DNA of 59,432 nt, from positions 1-59,432 of IMG/VR virus record IMGVR_UViG_3300014838_001974; one strand, written 5' to 3'. The position numbers and the translations under genes were made by a program. Shown piece after piece: positions 1-9,445 of this stretch; the first letter of the stretch is position 1, and the number at the start of each line of letters is the position of its first letter. This stretch comes from a virus. The notes beneath the pieces are model-generated. The model was given only the letters and a program-made list of their open reading frames with translations. It had not been told where the DNA came from and searched no databases.

Positions 1-1056
1 ATGTCACCCCGTCACTACGGTGCTTTGGATTTCTATCGGTTTATCGCCGCGACTGGCGTCGCCGTATTGCATTTCAGCATTTTTGCAAAATATGACGCGT
101 CATACGGATTTGGCGCCGCCGTAGGCAACTTCACGTTTTTCGTCGATTTCTTTTTCATCTTGTCAGGCTTCGTGATCGGATTAACCTATTCCGAATCCGT
201 TTCAGGCGGTGACGGCATCTTCACATACCTGCGGCGGCGCATCGCGCGAATATATCCGCTGCACATCCTCACGCTGAGTTTATTTCTTGTGCCTGGGCTG
301 CTTGGCCTTGGTCATCACCCCGATAAGGCAAACTTATTTCTGATCCTGCAAGAAGTGCTGCTGATGAGGTCATGGCCGCTGCACGCCTCATTGCCCTATA
401 ACTTCCCCTCATGGTCAATCAGCGTCGAATGGTCGATGTATCTGGTCTTCCCGGCAATCATCTTACTGTATCGACGATGCGGATTCCTTGCGCTCGTGGC
501 TTTGATAGTTGCCGACATTGTAATCGTCGGGACCGTTCTCACCGCTGACTACCCGTGGACACTCCTAGACAACCCACTTCGTGCGCTGCCCACCTTCACG
601 ATCGGTGTTCTGATTTCGTGGATACCAATGAAAGCGAGGGTCGCCGGTAGCGAATGGTTGAGCTTCGGCGCCTTCGTATTCTCGGTTGTGCTGATGATCT
701 TTCAAGCGAACACCTTGTTCATCCTCACCGCTTTAGTCACGACCGTCTTTTTTGCTGCGCTGAGCAACAATTCGTTGTTCAACCGGAAGATCTACGCCGA
801 ACTGGGCAACGCGTCATACGCCATCTACATGCTGCATGCGTTCATGCTGACGGTTTTTGTCGACAATGTTTGGCCGCGCTTGTTCGGAGGCCCGGTACCG
901 CTGAGCTATGGCGCAGCAATTATTGCCGTCACGATCGCGGTATCTATTTTTGTGTTTCGATATTTCGAGGTTCCGATGAGGCGCTGGATATCCGGCGGTA
1001 GATTCAAGCTGCCTTCGCCAGCCCCACCGGACTATTATCGTTCGAAGCTGGATTGA
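1..1056 (+). CDS. OafA/YrhL-type membrane acyltransferase (acyltransferase 3 family)
   Basis: A 351-residue polytopic inner-membrane protein of the acyltransferase 3 family, which transfers acetyl or other acyl groups to cell-surface polysaccharide. The N-terminus has the family signature LDFYRFIAA followed by a His (VLHF), then the FFILSGFVIG segment and about ten hydrophobic helices; the C-terminus ends in a short basic tail. The ATG is the first base of the window, so an upstream start cannot be excluded. It is the only plus-strand gene at this end; its last 53 bases overlap the 3' end of the convergent fibre gene, which ties it to the phage. The likely role is lysogenic conversion of O-antigen or capsule, an inference from similar phage-borne enzymes. 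Confidence 0.85.
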   Translation: MSPRHYGALDFYRFIAATGVAVLHFSIFAKYDASYGFGAAVGNFTFFVDFFFILSGFVIGLTYSESVSGGDGIFTYLRRRIARIYPLHILTLSLFLVPGLLGLGHHPDKANLFLILQEVLLMRSWPLHASLPYNFPSWSISVEWSMYLVFPAIILLYRRCGFLALVALIVADIVIVGTVLTADYPWTLLDNPLRALPTFTIGVLISWIPMKARVAGSEWLSFGAFVFSVVLMIFQANTLFILTALVTTVFFAALSNNSLFNRKIYAELGNASYAIYMLHAFMLTVFVDNVWPRLFGGPVPLSYGAAIIAVTIAVSIFVFRYFEVPMRRWISGGRFKLPSPAPPDYYRSKLD

Positions 1057-4000
1057 TGTCTCGTTCTAGTAGCCAGTTCTGCTGTGGGCACGCGGGCGGG
1101 ACGATTGGAAGGAATGCCGTCGGACTGCCGCACGGAATAGTTCCGGGCTGGCCGCTGCGCATGTAGTTGTTAGCCGCAGCGGCGATCCATGTCGTGTTCC
1201 AGCCGGATTGCGCGTTCTGCGTCATCGCTTGCGCAATGTAGTGATTGCCCGAGCCGTTCGTCATAGCAACGGGGCCGACATTTGACAGCGTACCGGGAGG
1301 CGCGGAAACCGTGAACGACGTGCCCGAGCCGGACACAACCTGCATGAATTGCGCACAGCCCGTGCAAAATACATAGTCGAAGATCGCAGGAGCGGTCCCG
1401 CTGTTGATCACGAGTGTGCCGCCATCATAGCTGCTACCCGCACCCGGATTGAATGTGCATGGGCTGTTACAGGTCACTGTGCCATTGAAACCGCTGCCGT
1501 TGTTCGCGGCGTCATAGGCTTCGACGTTGGCATTCGGATAAATCGTCGAGCATGGGACGGTTTTGGTGCCGCAATTCATCACCTGCGATGTTGCAAGTGC
1601 CGGGAGATTGGTTCCGGAAAATCCGACATCACTTGTGTTGTTTGAAACGTTCGTCTTGCTCCAATAATAAATATAGTTGCCGCTGCCGTTGTTACCGCTC
1701 GTCTGGGTTTCCCAGATAATGGCGGGAGACCCAGATCCGGAAGTGTTGCTGCCTTGATTAATAAACAGGTTGTTCGGGCCGAACCGGGCAATTGGGGTAT
1801 TGGGATTGTTAGGAAGATTAAACAAGAATGTCTGGCCGCCGTCCCCAACAGGCACCGACCCGCCGATTGCCGCAATAGAAGGATCGCATGTCACAAGCGT
1901 TGTTTTATCCGACGAAATAAATTTTGCTGTTGTTCCGCCCTGTGACCCGCTGATCGTTTGCGGAAAGGCGAAACTCGCACCAACAAACACGTTAGTCCCT
2001 GCCGCGCAGGTAGCGTCCGCCGTGACATACGATGGAATGTTTACCGCAGGCATTGAATTTTCGACAATCGAGAACTTGAACAGAGTGCTTCCGGTTCGGG
2101 CAATGTTAGAGCCGGTTGTTCCTAGATGGGTATCGATGTCGGTCCCGCCCGCACAAAGCCCGCTGCCGTTGGCGGCGTAGACCGGATAGGCGGTCGAGCT
2201 GCCATTAGCGGGATCGGCGCAATACCACGTGTTCAACGAAAGCCCTGCGGGCAACGCGCCGGGTGTCCCTGTGGAATAAATGATGGTAACGCCGGTTCCA
2301 ACGCTGAGACCCGCGCTGGGAGTCCAAGAAGCAATCGACGCACCCGGCTGCGTGGAGCATGTCCCAGCCGTGGTGATACTGTTGATCGTTGTGATGTTGC
2401 CAGCCGAATTTGTCGATGCATTCAACACCGGATTAACCGAACAACCAGCGCCTGCCCATGTGAGGGTCCCGGTGACGGAAGCTCCGTAGCCGCTGCCAGA
2501 ATAATTTACAGCGGGGGCTTGTTTGAACTGGAATGGCTCGTCCTGACTTCTTGCAGAGGCAATGCTTGGCTCCGTCACGATAGCTGGCAAGGCCGCCGAG
2601 ACGGAAGAGACGATGGAGCCAGTAGCAAATTCTCCGGTGACCCCGATGGTCGCGGGACCGTTATCAACAAAAATTCCAGAGATGTTCGCCAGTATGCCGT
2701 AACCGTTTCCAGCCCAAATTTGTATGTTGTCGCCAATCTGAACACCGTTGCCGCGAATGCCAGCAGTAATTGCCGTGCTGAGGTTTACAGAAAATCCATC
2801 TCTTGCGGATGCTATAAAAGCTGTGTTCGGAATCGATCCGGGATTGGAAAGGTTGACAATACCATTACCACTGGCGCTTCCGATAGCCGCCGCTAGAACG
2901 CCGTCTATCGAAAGAACGGTGCCGGAAGTAGCGGCAGCGGTTGCAGTTCTGTTAGCAACAATGTTGTCGTTTGCCTGCTCAACTACATTGTAGGAAATGA
3001 AACAGGGGTTGTCCTGAAGGTTGGCTGCAAGCGCACCTGAATTTTTCCAGAACAAGTTATTTATGGCCGTGCCGCAGTCACGGTACTGGCCATCTGCCGC
3101 ATTATTGAATACCGAGTTTCCGTGAATATAGATCGGAGCCTGCGGGTTGTGCAGATACCATGTGTGATCCAGCGACGTCGCAAAATAAGCCCATACATTT
3201 GGATTCCAAGCGCCAAAGTTCGAAGCATTTTCCTCTATCGTGATCTGGCCGGTGCTGGGGCAAGTCGGGCTGTATGTCGAGAGACAATTTGCAGGTATGA
3301 AGAGATTGGCTGTGTTTTGAGTTGACCCGTTAAATATGCTTCGCCTAAAAAACTGGTTTACGATTGGATAGCCTCCCGCAACAGTGCCGCCGCCAACGGT
3401 GGCAAAAGCCCCATAATCGAATCTATCGTCCTCGATAATTAAAGTGTTGGTCGTGCCGTTCATCGAGACGCCTGCATTTGCATTCCGCGTCTGGATCTGG
3501 ATCTTCATCTGGGTCGCGGTGAATGATGCGTTCGCATTCATCAGAATTGAAGTCTGAGCTGCGGCAATCGTAAAAGCCACGGAACCACCGCTTGAATATG
3601 TTCCAGCAAACGTAGTTCCAGCCAATTCAAGATGAGTGCTATCGTCAACAGCGCTTACCGTCGTCGTGGCGTTACACGCCGTTCCAGTTGCGCCAGCAAT
3701 GCCAGTCACAGCCACTGCCTGACCGATCGCCACGCCGGTCGTGCTGCTGACAGTCAGCTTGCACTGGCCTACGTTGGTCGTTCCGGTGACTGCCCCGGTT
3801 ATAGTCAATGTAAGAGGGGAAAAACTGTTGATGCCGTTTCCGATGATGGAAAAACTTGCGGATGTATAAATCTGCGAAGGTATGCCCGCCCCTGCGTTAA
3901 TATTGCAGATGACATTCGCTGTCCCGCAATTGGCGACGCCCGTATCGGCCGTGAGCGTAGCTCCCTGAAAAAACGGAGAAGCCGGATCATGTACTGCACT

Positions 4001-4639
4001 TTCGCAGTTGAGCCCGACGAAAGCCATGTACTCGCCGTTATGCTGATTTGTTGTCCAGCAAGATATATTGTCAGAAGTGGACTGGCTTATTATCGGACGT
4101 GCTCCGGTCCCACCAGCAATCACCAGCATCAGTTCATTGTTGGAAAGCCCCGACTTTCCCCAATTGTCATTTGACGTCGAGTTAAGACTTCCCGCCCAAG
4201 TATCGCTGCGCTTGAGAACCATCCAGTCTGGCTGGTTATTGCGCATGAGAGCTTGCGCTGCACCCAACGTCGAGCACGAAGTGGTAGCCCAACTACTAAT
4301 GGACGATAATTGGGTGCTGGACGTAATGCCTAACGATGCTGCGGTAACTGCTGTGCAATTCCCCGGAGCACTGCTCGAAACCAGAACTATTTTGGTCCCC
4401 GCCGAAGGCGTGAAAACCGTGTAGCCCGTCACAAGCCCGACGCACCAGTTCTGCCCGACCGGCTGGATGCCGCAGGTGTTGGCGTAAGTCGGAATTGATC
4501 CGTGCATCGCAGCCTGATGCAGCACCGAGACCGAGAACGGCAGCTTGGGTTCACCGATGAAAGGCTTCGCGCTGACGGAACCGAGGCCCGCGCCGATCAA
4601 AACCAGCGATAGAACGAGGAGGCGAACAATGTTCTTCAT
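1004..4639 (-). CDS. Large secreted fibre-like protein with beta-helix character
   Basis: A 1211-residue Gly/Asn/Thr/Ser-rich protein, last gene of the late operon. I chose the ATG at 4639, not the one at 4657, because it gives a clean Sec signal peptide (basic MKN start, hydrophobic core, VSA cleavage site) and begins two bases after the preceding stop. The middle contains a GTTNVGQCKLT...SAVDDSTHLELAG module (plus-strand span about 3560-3800) that recurs in the next gene upstream. The rest is low-complexity, beta-rich and resembles right-handed beta-helix surface proteins. It may be a receptor-binding fibre or depolymerase-like adhesin; no catalytic motif is recognised. A Sec signal is unexpected for a virion fibre. 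Confidence 0.6.
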   Translation of the reverse strand: MKNIVRLLVLSLVLIGAGLGSVSAKPFIGEPKLPFSVSVLHQAAMHGSIPTYANTCGIQPVGQNWCVGLVTGYTVFTPSAGTKIVLVSSSAPGNCTAVTAASLGITSSTQLSSISSWATTSCSTLGAAQALMRNNQPDWMVLKRSDTWAGSLNSTSNDNWGKSGLSNNELMLVIAGGTGARPIISQSTSDNISCWTTNQHNGEYMAFVGLNCESAVHDPASPFFQGATLTADTGVANCGTANVICNINAGAGIPSQIYTSASFSIIGNGINSFSPLTLTITGAVTGTTNVGQCKLTVSSTTGVAIGQAVAVTGIAGATGTACNATTTVSAVDDSTHLELAGTTFAGTYSSGGSVAFTIAAAQTSILMNANASFTATQMKIQIQTRNANAGVSMNGTTNTLIIEDDRFDYGAFATVGGGTVAGGYPIVNQFFRRSIFNGSTQNTANLFIPANCLSTYSPTCPSTGQITIEENASNFGAWNPNVWAYFATSLDHTWYLHNPQAPIYIHGNSVFNNAADGQYRDCGTAINNLFWKNSGALAANLQDNPCFISYNVVEQANDNIVANRTATAAATSGTVLSIDGVLAAAIGSASGNGIVNLSNPGSIPNTAFIASARDGFSVNLSTAITAGIRGNGVQIGDNIQIWAGNGYGILANISGIFVDNGPATIGVTGEFATGSIVSSVSAALPAIVTEPSIASARSQDEPFQFKQAPAVNYSGSGYGASVTGTLTWAGAGCSVNPVLNASTNSAGNITTINSITTAGTCSTQPGASIASWTPSAGLSVGTGVTIIYSTGTPGALPAGLSLNTWYCADPANGSSTAYPVYAANGSGLCAGGTDIDTHLGTTGSNIARTGSTLFKFSIVENSMPAVNIPSYVTADATCAAGTNVFVGASFAFPQTISGSQGGTTAKFISSDKTTLVTCDPSIAAIGGSVPVGDGGQTFLFNLPNNPNTPIARFGPNNLFINQGSNTSGSGSPAIIWETQTSGNNGSGNYIYYWSKTNVSNNTSDVGFSGTNLPALATSQVMNCGTKTVPCSTIYPNANVEAYDAANNGSGFNGTVTCNSPCTFNPGAGSSYDGGTLVINSGTAPAIFDYVFCTGCAQFMQVVSGSGTSFTVSAPPGTLSNVGPVAMTNGSGNHYIAQAMTQNAQSGWNTTWIAAAANNYMRSGQPGTIPCGSPTAFLPIVPPACPQQNWLLERDINPASNDNSPVGLAKAA

Positions 4640-4641
4640 GT

Positions 4642-5784
4642 TCAGCATCCGATACACCGGGACCCGCCGCTGGATGGCGCGCTCACCGTGATCCCGGTGT
4701 TACCACCGAGATCGAATGAGCTCGTCGGCAACAGGGGCCCACCGGTGACCGTGATCTGCTTGAACGCTCCCCATGAGGCCGAAAGCGTGGCTCCGGTCAC
4801 GGCTAACGTTGCCACCGAAGTCGAGTTCGTACTGGAGCCGGACAGCTCGACCAAACCATTTGATGCCCCGGTTATCGTGAGCGCTCCCGTGATTGTATTC
4901 GTCGTGGCGGAAGTCAGCGTGTAACGTCCGGGACCATTGAAAATCAACGTGCCAAATGAATTTGATCCCGTGATCGCGTTTTCTGTGGCATTGGTTCTGC
5001 TGTTGAACTTCACCGTTCCGTAAGTCTTGCCCGCTCCGGCGAAACTCGCGGAGTTTCCAGTAAAGCCGCTGGCATTTATGACAATCGTCCCCGAATTGAA
5101 CGTGGACGACCCGTTGGCGTTCGTCATATCCCACGGTGTAGAACCATTCAAAGTGAGAGTTCCGGAACCCAACGTTATAACAGGAGAGCCCGTGCTGTTG
5201 GCCAAAAGACCGTTGCCGACGGATGAGATATTCAAGTTTTGACCGTTGAAATTCAGGCCACCATTATATGCACCCAACGTTAAAGCTGCGATGGTGGCAT
5301 TGTTCATCGTGGAATCGAGAGCAACGGTTCCGAGCAGCGAATTGGCATCGAACGTAGCCGTATCTGCCGTGCCGGGAGCGGATGATCCCCCGGAACCACA
5401 CGTAGCCGTCGATGACGCCGCCCAGCTGGCTGTATTAGATGCAGTCCATAATCCGCCCGACGCGCAAGCCGGGCCGCCGAATGTGCCCGCACCAAATGTC
5501 GATCCAGCCAGTTCGATGTGCGTGGTGTCGTCCACAGCACTGATCGAAAACGTACCATTACATCCCGTCACCCCGGTGATGCCGACAACAGTCACCGAAG
5601 TTCCGACCAGGAGGCCGCCGCCGACAATGGCAGGCGATATCGTGAGCTTACACTGACCTACGTTGGTCGTTCCGGTGCCCGCTCCCGTCACGGAATATGG
5701 ATTCCAGAAACGTGTCGCCGCCCCCGCCTGCGACGATACCAGCAGCCCCAGCGCGATCAGGGCATATCGGAGATAATTTTTCAT
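4642..5784 (-). CDS. Secreted beta-solenoid fibre-like protein
   Basis: A 380-residue protein beginning MKNYLRYALI with a signal peptide ending near AGA. The open frame extends 75 codons further upstream but that part overlaps the neighbouring gene and is not protein-like, so the ATG at 5784 is preferred. Residues about 25-90 carry the GTTNVGQCKLT...AVDDTTHIELAG module shared with the 1211-residue neighbour. The rest is a series of short N/G/T/S repeats typical of beta-solenoid or autotransporter passenger stalks. It lies 5 bases after the 410-residue protein and 2 bases before the next gene, so the three are coupled. Probable role: cell-surface or virion adhesion, an inference only. Confidence 0.55.
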   Translation of the reverse strand: MKNYLRYALIALGLLVSSQAGAATRFWNPYSVTGAGTGTTNVGQCKLTISPAIVGGGLLVGTSVTVVGITGVTGCNGTFSISAVDDTTHIELAGSTFGAGTFGGPACASGGLWTASNTASWAASSTATCGSGGSSAPGTADTATFDANSLLGTVALDSTMNNATIAALTLGAYNGGLNFNGQNLNISSVGNGLLANSTGSPVITLGSGTLTLNGSTPWDMTNANGSSTFNSGTIVINASGFTGNSASFAGAGKTYGTVKFNSRTNATENAITGSNSFGTLIFNGPGRYTLTSATTNTITGALTITGASNGLVELSGSSTNSTSVATLAVTGATLSASWGAFKQITVTGGPLLPTSSFDLGGNTGITVSAPSSGGSRCIGC

Positions 5785-5789
5785 TGTGA

Positions 5790-7022
5790 TTAACCCGAGT
5801 AGCCGGATGCCGAGCAGATCACGCTGGCTCCAGTCGTGACGTCCTGCGCATAGAGACCATTGCCCGCCGTGGTCCAGAACAGAGGGTACGCATTGGTGCC
5901 CTGCTCGCCGCCGAAATTGTCTGCAGCGACCAATGTGTCGAGTACAGTCCCGCCGCTGCCGTCTTGAATTTGAACCAGCGTATTGACGGTCGTGCTTGAA
6001 TTGTTGCACTTCACCCGGGTGATGTAGAGCCGCTTGCTCGCGACCGCTGCCACCACCTGGGTGCTCGATGTTCCCGTCATGGCAGCTGAGACGGTGCCGG
6101 AAACAAACGTTTGCCCCAGCGCGAGTGTACCTGGAATTTGCGTTTCGAACGCGGGGTTGGTCGCGCTTAAAGCCGTACCACCCTGCGTCGGTACCACGCC
6201 GTTGCCGTTCACCAGCGATGGCGTCGCATTGAGACCGACACCGCCGATAATGTTCGAGATCGCCTGCGTCGCCAGCGGATTACCCGCCGTCGTGTTGAGC
6301 GTACCGAGAGCGGCATAGACGCCCTTGAGGAGGGCGATGACGGACGCCGAACCCGAACCGCCATAGGCGGCGTCGGCCTTGGCTCCCTGCGTCAGGTCCC
6401 AGCCATCGACGCCGGCGCCGGTCGCGAAAGCCCCTGCGGAAAGCGCACCGGCCGCATAAGATCCGACCGCCGCTGTGATGGCGCCGCCGCCAGTGCCACT
6501 CGACCCGCCGCCAAATCCGGTGCCGTTGCCCGAACCACCCGCCATCAGGATCTGGTTCGATCCTGTGCTTCCGGTCTGATCTATACAGGAGACGTGGTCG
6601 AAACCAGTGACGCCGATATCCTTGACGCTCATCGGCGGCAGGATGACGTTGTTGACGACGCCGGTGGCAGCCCCGCTCGCAAACGTGCACGACACATAGG
6701 CCGAGGTCAGGTTGGCAAATTCAACCGTGCCGGTACTGGTCGGCAGCGCGGTAGATGCCGAGGGCGACGCGGTCGCAGTCAGGGTTCCGAACACGTTGCT
6801 CGGCGTGAACGGGGTCGACGATCCCCCGCTAGATCCTCCACATTGTCCAGCGGTCGTTGCCGGCACCCATTGTCCGCTGCCGTTTTCGCAACCGAACATC
6901 ACCGAACCGACCGAACTCTCTCCGGCTGTCGTTGTCGGCCACTGCGTGGTCGCCAGTGCCGGCGCCGCTGACGCGAGAGCCCAGACACAGCAAGCCGCCG
7001 CCAGATTGCGGATGATCTTCAT
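5790..7022 (-). CDS. Secreted phage structural-type protein, unknown function
   Basis: A 410-residue protein with a Sec signal peptide (MKIIRNLAAACCVW..., cleavage after ALA). A GGAG ribosome-binding site lies 8 bases before the ATG. The middle is a Gly/Ser/Ala-rich linker. The C-terminal about 100 residues (VSGTVSAAMTGTSST...RLYITRVKCNN...) resemble the compact beta-sandwich found at the end of many phage tail and decoration proteins. It is translationally close to the two fibre-like genes downstream and likely works with them. No enzymatic motif is seen. Confidence 0.55.
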   Translation of the reverse strand: MKIIRNLAAACCVWALASAAPALATTQWPTTTAGESSVGSVMFGCENGSGQWVPATTAGQCGGSSGGSSTPFTPSNVFGTLTATASPSASTALPTSTGTVEFANLTSAYVSCTFASGAATGVVNNVILPPMSVKDIGVTGFDHVSCIDQTGSTGSNQILMAGGSGNGTGFGGGSSGTGGGAITAAVGSYAAGALSAGAFATGAGVDGWDLTQGAKADAAYGGSGSASVIALLKGVYAALGTLNTTAGNPLATQAISNIIGGVGLNATPSLVNGNGVVPTQGGTALSATNPAFETQIPGTLALGQTFVSGTVSAAMTGTSSTQVVAAVASKRLYITRVKCNNSSTTVNTLVQIQDGSGGTVLDTLVAADNFGGEQGTNAYPLFWTTAGNGLYAQDVTTGASVICSASGYSG

Positions 7023-7056
7023 TTGATTTTCTCCGGTAATTTTTAAGAGAAGGCCG

Positions 7057-7509
7057 TCAGACGCCGCCGGGCGCCACGTAGCAGTAAACGAACCAGGTGC
7101 GGCTCAGGAAGATCACACCATGGCCGCTCGGATTGCGCTGTGGCGTCGGGTCGGTGTCGCCCGCTCCCCATTTGAATTTTTGCGCAGGCACCTCGATCTC
7201 GGTGCCGATCGGGACATGTGGACGCATCCGTGGCGCGTCTGGCCTGTCGTCGGTAATCACGGCATAGACCTTGCCGTTCCTGACGTGAATCTCGTCCGCC
7301 CAATAGGCGTCGGCCTCGCCGCAGCACGATGCGGCCGGTTGATCCGGCTGCCTCAAATTCTGGTACCATTCGCGGATCGCGGGGTCGTTGTTGATGGCCC
7401 CCCATTGCCCGAGATCCCGGGAGTGGCCCAGCTTGACCGTGTAGAGATAACCGCCGATCGCCAGCATCGCGGCGATCGCCAGCAGCAGCCTGCGGTTCTC
7501 GGCGCTCAT
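7057..7509 (-). CDS. Membrane-anchored hypothetical protein of the lysis region
   Basis: A 150-residue protein with one N-terminal transmembrane segment (residues about 8-25) preceded by basic residues, then a periplasmic domain with a SCCGEADAYWADE motif (paired cysteines and acidic residues), and a C-terminal W/Y/C-rich stretch. Similar small proteins are frequent in Bradyrhizobium-type genomes but I cannot name a function. Its ATG overlaps the stop of the RlpA-like gene (ATGA), so the two are co-translated. It sits in the lysis and cell-wall module, which suggests an envelope-related job. Confidence 0.6.
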   Translation of the reverse strand: MSAENRRLLLAIAAMLAIGGYLYTVKLGHSRDLGQWGAINNDPAIREWYQNLRQPDQPAASCCGEADAYWADEIHVRNGKVYAVITDDRPDAPRMRPHVPIGTEIEVPAQKFKWGAGDTDPTPQRNPSGHGVIFLSRTWFVYCYVAPGGV

Positions 7510-7838
7510 TGCACGGACACCCGCGCCACGCCGGCACCGACAAAGCCGAGCTCGCGCGCGATGCCGTGGCTGACGTCGATCACGCGGCCGGTCCAGCTCG
7601 CCGGACCGAAATCATTGACGTAGCAGCGCGCGCTGCGCCCGGTCGCCAGCACGGTGACGGTGACCCAGCGCCAATGATGCGTCCGCATCGCACAGGTCGC
7701 GCCCTCGGGGTGAAAGCGCTGCCCGCTCGCGGTCTGGCGGCCGCTCTCGGCGCCGTACCAGGACGCCAGGCCGGATTCGGCCGACGCGGGGATGGCGAGC
7801 GCGCACAGCAACGCCGCCGCGCATGCGGTTTTCAACAT
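7506..7838 (-). CDS. RlpA-like double-psi beta-barrel cell-wall protein
   Basis: A 110-residue exported protein: signal peptide ending ASA, then the RlpA core GLASWYGAESGRQTASGQ, a cysteine pair, and VNDFGP, corresponding to the NDRGP motif with its catalytic-type Asp in RlpA lytic transglycosylases. The C-terminal part (RVIDVSHGIARELG) also fits the family. The start at 7838 was chosen for the signal peptide; upstream codons overlap the coiled-coil gene and do not look coding. RlpA proteins bind or cleave denuded peptidoglycan glycan strands; here it probably helps wall breakdown at lysis together with the GH25 muramidase. It lacks the SPOR domain of host RlpA. Confidence 0.8.
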   Translation of the reverse strand: MLKTACAAALLCALAIPASAESGLASWYGAESGRQTASGQRFHPEGATCAMRTHHWRWVTVTVLATGRSARCYVNDFGPASWTGRVIDVSHGIARELGFVGAGVARVSVQ

Positions 7839-7857
7839 GATGAATGCCTTTCGGTTT

Positions 7858-8208
7858 TCAGTAATGCGGCGGCGGCGTGCCGCCGCCCTTCGACAGCCAG
7901 GTCGCCAGCCAGGTGATGGCCCCGCCGGCGGCCGCCGACAGGAAATGCCCGATCGCGCCCAGCACGCGGCTCTGGCCCAGATGATCGCCGGTGCGGCGAT
8001 TCTCACGCCGCTCCATATCGGTGAGACGATCCCAGAGCCGGCGCTGGTCGTCGCTCAGGCGCTCGTTCTGCTTGCGCAGGTCATTGATCTGGTCGGTCTT
8101 GAGATCGTTGATCTCCTGGCGCAGCAGGTCCTCGATGCGCTTGAATCCGGATTTGATTTCGGACTCGAGCCGGGTGACGCGAGCGTCGACGGCGGCAGCG
8201 TCGGTCAT
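7858..8208 (-). CDS. Coiled-coil protein with C-terminal transmembrane segment (lysis accessory candidate)
   Basis: A 116-residue protein. Residues about 8-75 form a charged heptad-rich coiled coil (LESEIKSGFKRIEDLL...RRLWDRLTDMERREN), followed by one hydrophobic helix near residues 83-107 and a short GGGTPPPHY tail. This layout resembles XhlA-type lysis accessory proteins and some pinholin or spanin-like products. It lies between the holin-like gene and the RlpA-like gene. No sequence-specific family motif is visible, so the lysis role rests on topology and neighbourhood. Confidence 0.55.
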   Translation of the reverse strand: MTDAAAVDARVTRLESEIKSGFKRIEDLLRQEINDLKTDQINDLRKQNERLSDDQRRLWDRLTDMERRENRRTGDHLGQSRVLGAIGHFLSAAAGGAITWLATWLSKGGGTPPPHY

Positions 8209-8212
8209 TGGC

Positions 8213-9211
8213 TTAAAGGCCGACCGCCGAGGCGGCCGCGAGTCCTGCCGCGCCCGTCACGATTCCATTGACGGCCTGCAGCGCGGTGACCTTGAACATT
8301 TGCGCCGTGCCGGCGCAGGCCGTCAGCAGCACACCCTGCGGCGACAGATTGTCGATCAGCTCCGCTATATCCTCGATATCGGTGATCAGCGCGGGGTCGG
8401 GACGTACCAGCGGATTACCGCCGGCGTCCTTCAATCCGTCACCGCTGACCTGATCGGCCGCCGCCGAGATCGCGGTCAAGCACTGCAGCCGGACCTTGCT
8501 GCCGTTGGTGTTGGCGCCCTTTGCCTTGGCGATGGCATAGGTCAGATCGTCCTTGTTGATCTTGGCGATGCGCTTGGACACGCGCTGCACGTCTTCGGAT
8601 ATATTGCCGGTCAACAGTCCGCACAGCCCCAACGGGTCCCATGGCAGCGGGCACGCCTTGGTCGGAGCCGCCGGCGCGGCCGCGTGCGCCTTAGGCTGCG
8701 CGGATGCCGGTGCGGCCGCCATCATGCCGACCACGAACATCGCGAGCAGCACCGCCGCGACCTTGCCGACCTGCACGGTATTGCTCGGCACCGCCGTCGC
8801 CAGCGCCTGGCCGCTCCTGGTGTCGATCGTGGCGACGCCGGCGACCTCCGGCAGCTGATCGGTGATCGCCACCACATTGACCTTCTGGTCGAAGCTGGCG
8901 AGCTTCACCTGGTCGATCATCTTTGGGCTGCCGGCGATGGCGGCCGCCGAGCGGAAGAAGCTCGCGAACGGACCGGACTTGACCGCCGAGTAGGCGATCA
9001 TCGCCAGCGTCGCCAGCGAGGCGATCGAGCCGTAGAGATCCTTCAGGTCGGCGGCGATGTGGTCGACGTCCTGCGTCGCCTCCTTGACCTGGCTGGCGTC
9101 GAGCGCGCCGAAGAACGAGAGCGCCGCGATCGCCGAGCCCGCGCCGACCACCAGATGCGACGCGATCACGGCCGCCTGATGTTTGGTCGGCATCGTCACG
9201 TTGATATTCAT
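8213..9211 (-). CDS. Holin-like membrane protein with long periplasmic or cytoplasmic extension
   Basis: A 332-residue protein starting MNINVTMPTKH at 9211; the open frame extends further but the upstream part overlaps the lipoprotein gene. The N-terminal about 100 residues contain two hydrophobic helices (near 15-36 and 60-80) separated by an acidic helix, as in Pam3-gp28-type putative holins of alphaproteobacterial phages. A third hydrophobic segment near residue 160 ends in PASAQP, like an internal signal or anchor, and is followed by an Ala/Pro linker and a Cys-containing domain. It may be a fusion of a holin-like part with an exported domain. The neighbourhood (endolysin, lipoprotein, coiled-coil TM protein) supports a lysis role. 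Confidence 0.55.
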   Translation of the reverse strand: MNINVTMPTKHQAAVIASHLVVGAGSAIAALSFFGALDASQVKEATQDVDHIAADLKDLYGSIASLATLAMIAYSAVKSGPFASFFRSAAAIAGSPKMIDQVKLASFDQKVNVVAITDQLPEVAGVATIDTRSGQALATAVPSNTVQVGKVAAVLLAMFVVGMMAAAPASAQPKAHAAAPAAPTKACPLPWDPLGLCGLLTGNISEDVQRVSKRIAKINKDDLTYAIAKAKGANTNGSKVRLQCLTAISAAADQVSGDGLKDAGGNPLVRPDPALITDIEDIAELIDNLSPQGVLLTACAGTAQMFKVTALQAVNGIVTGAAGLAAASAVGL

Positions 9212-9246
9212 TTTCCGTCTCCTTGTTTGAAATCGAAAACAGCGGG

Positions 9247-9429
9247 TTACTTCGGCAATTGCACTTCCTTGCATCCGCCGTCGGCCTTGCAATTGTGATA
9301 GGCGGTGATGGCCAGCGCGCCGGCGGAGATGCCGACGCCGGCGACCGCGAGACCGGTGGCGAGGGGAAGCGCCGCGCAGCCGCCCAATGAACAGGCCAGC
9401 ACCAGCGCCAGGACGATCTTCATCTTCAT
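9247..9429 (-). CDS. Small lipoprotein of the lysis region
   Basis: A 60-residue lipoprotein: hydrophobic signal, lipobox LGGC with Cys18, then a second hydrophobic stretch and a C-terminal NCKADGGC. The ATG at 9429 is 7 bases after AGGGAGAG, which decides the start over upstream codons. Small lipoproteins next to holin and endolysin are often outer-membrane spanin (Rz1-type) components, but this one is not proline-rich and no inner-membrane partner embedded in the same locus is obvious, apart from the coiled-coil TM protein at 7858-8208. Confidence 0.6.
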   Translation of the reverse strand: MKMKIVLALVLACSLGGCAALPLATGLAVAGVGISAGALAITAYHNCKADGGCKEVQLPK

Positions 9430-9445
9430 CTGAAATCTCTCCCTG

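Noticed and set aside
7043-7543. 166-codon frame over the membrane-anchored protein gene
   Set aside because: Frame-shifted shadow with Arg/Asp-rich content; the 150-residue frame has the transmembrane start and ATGA coupling.
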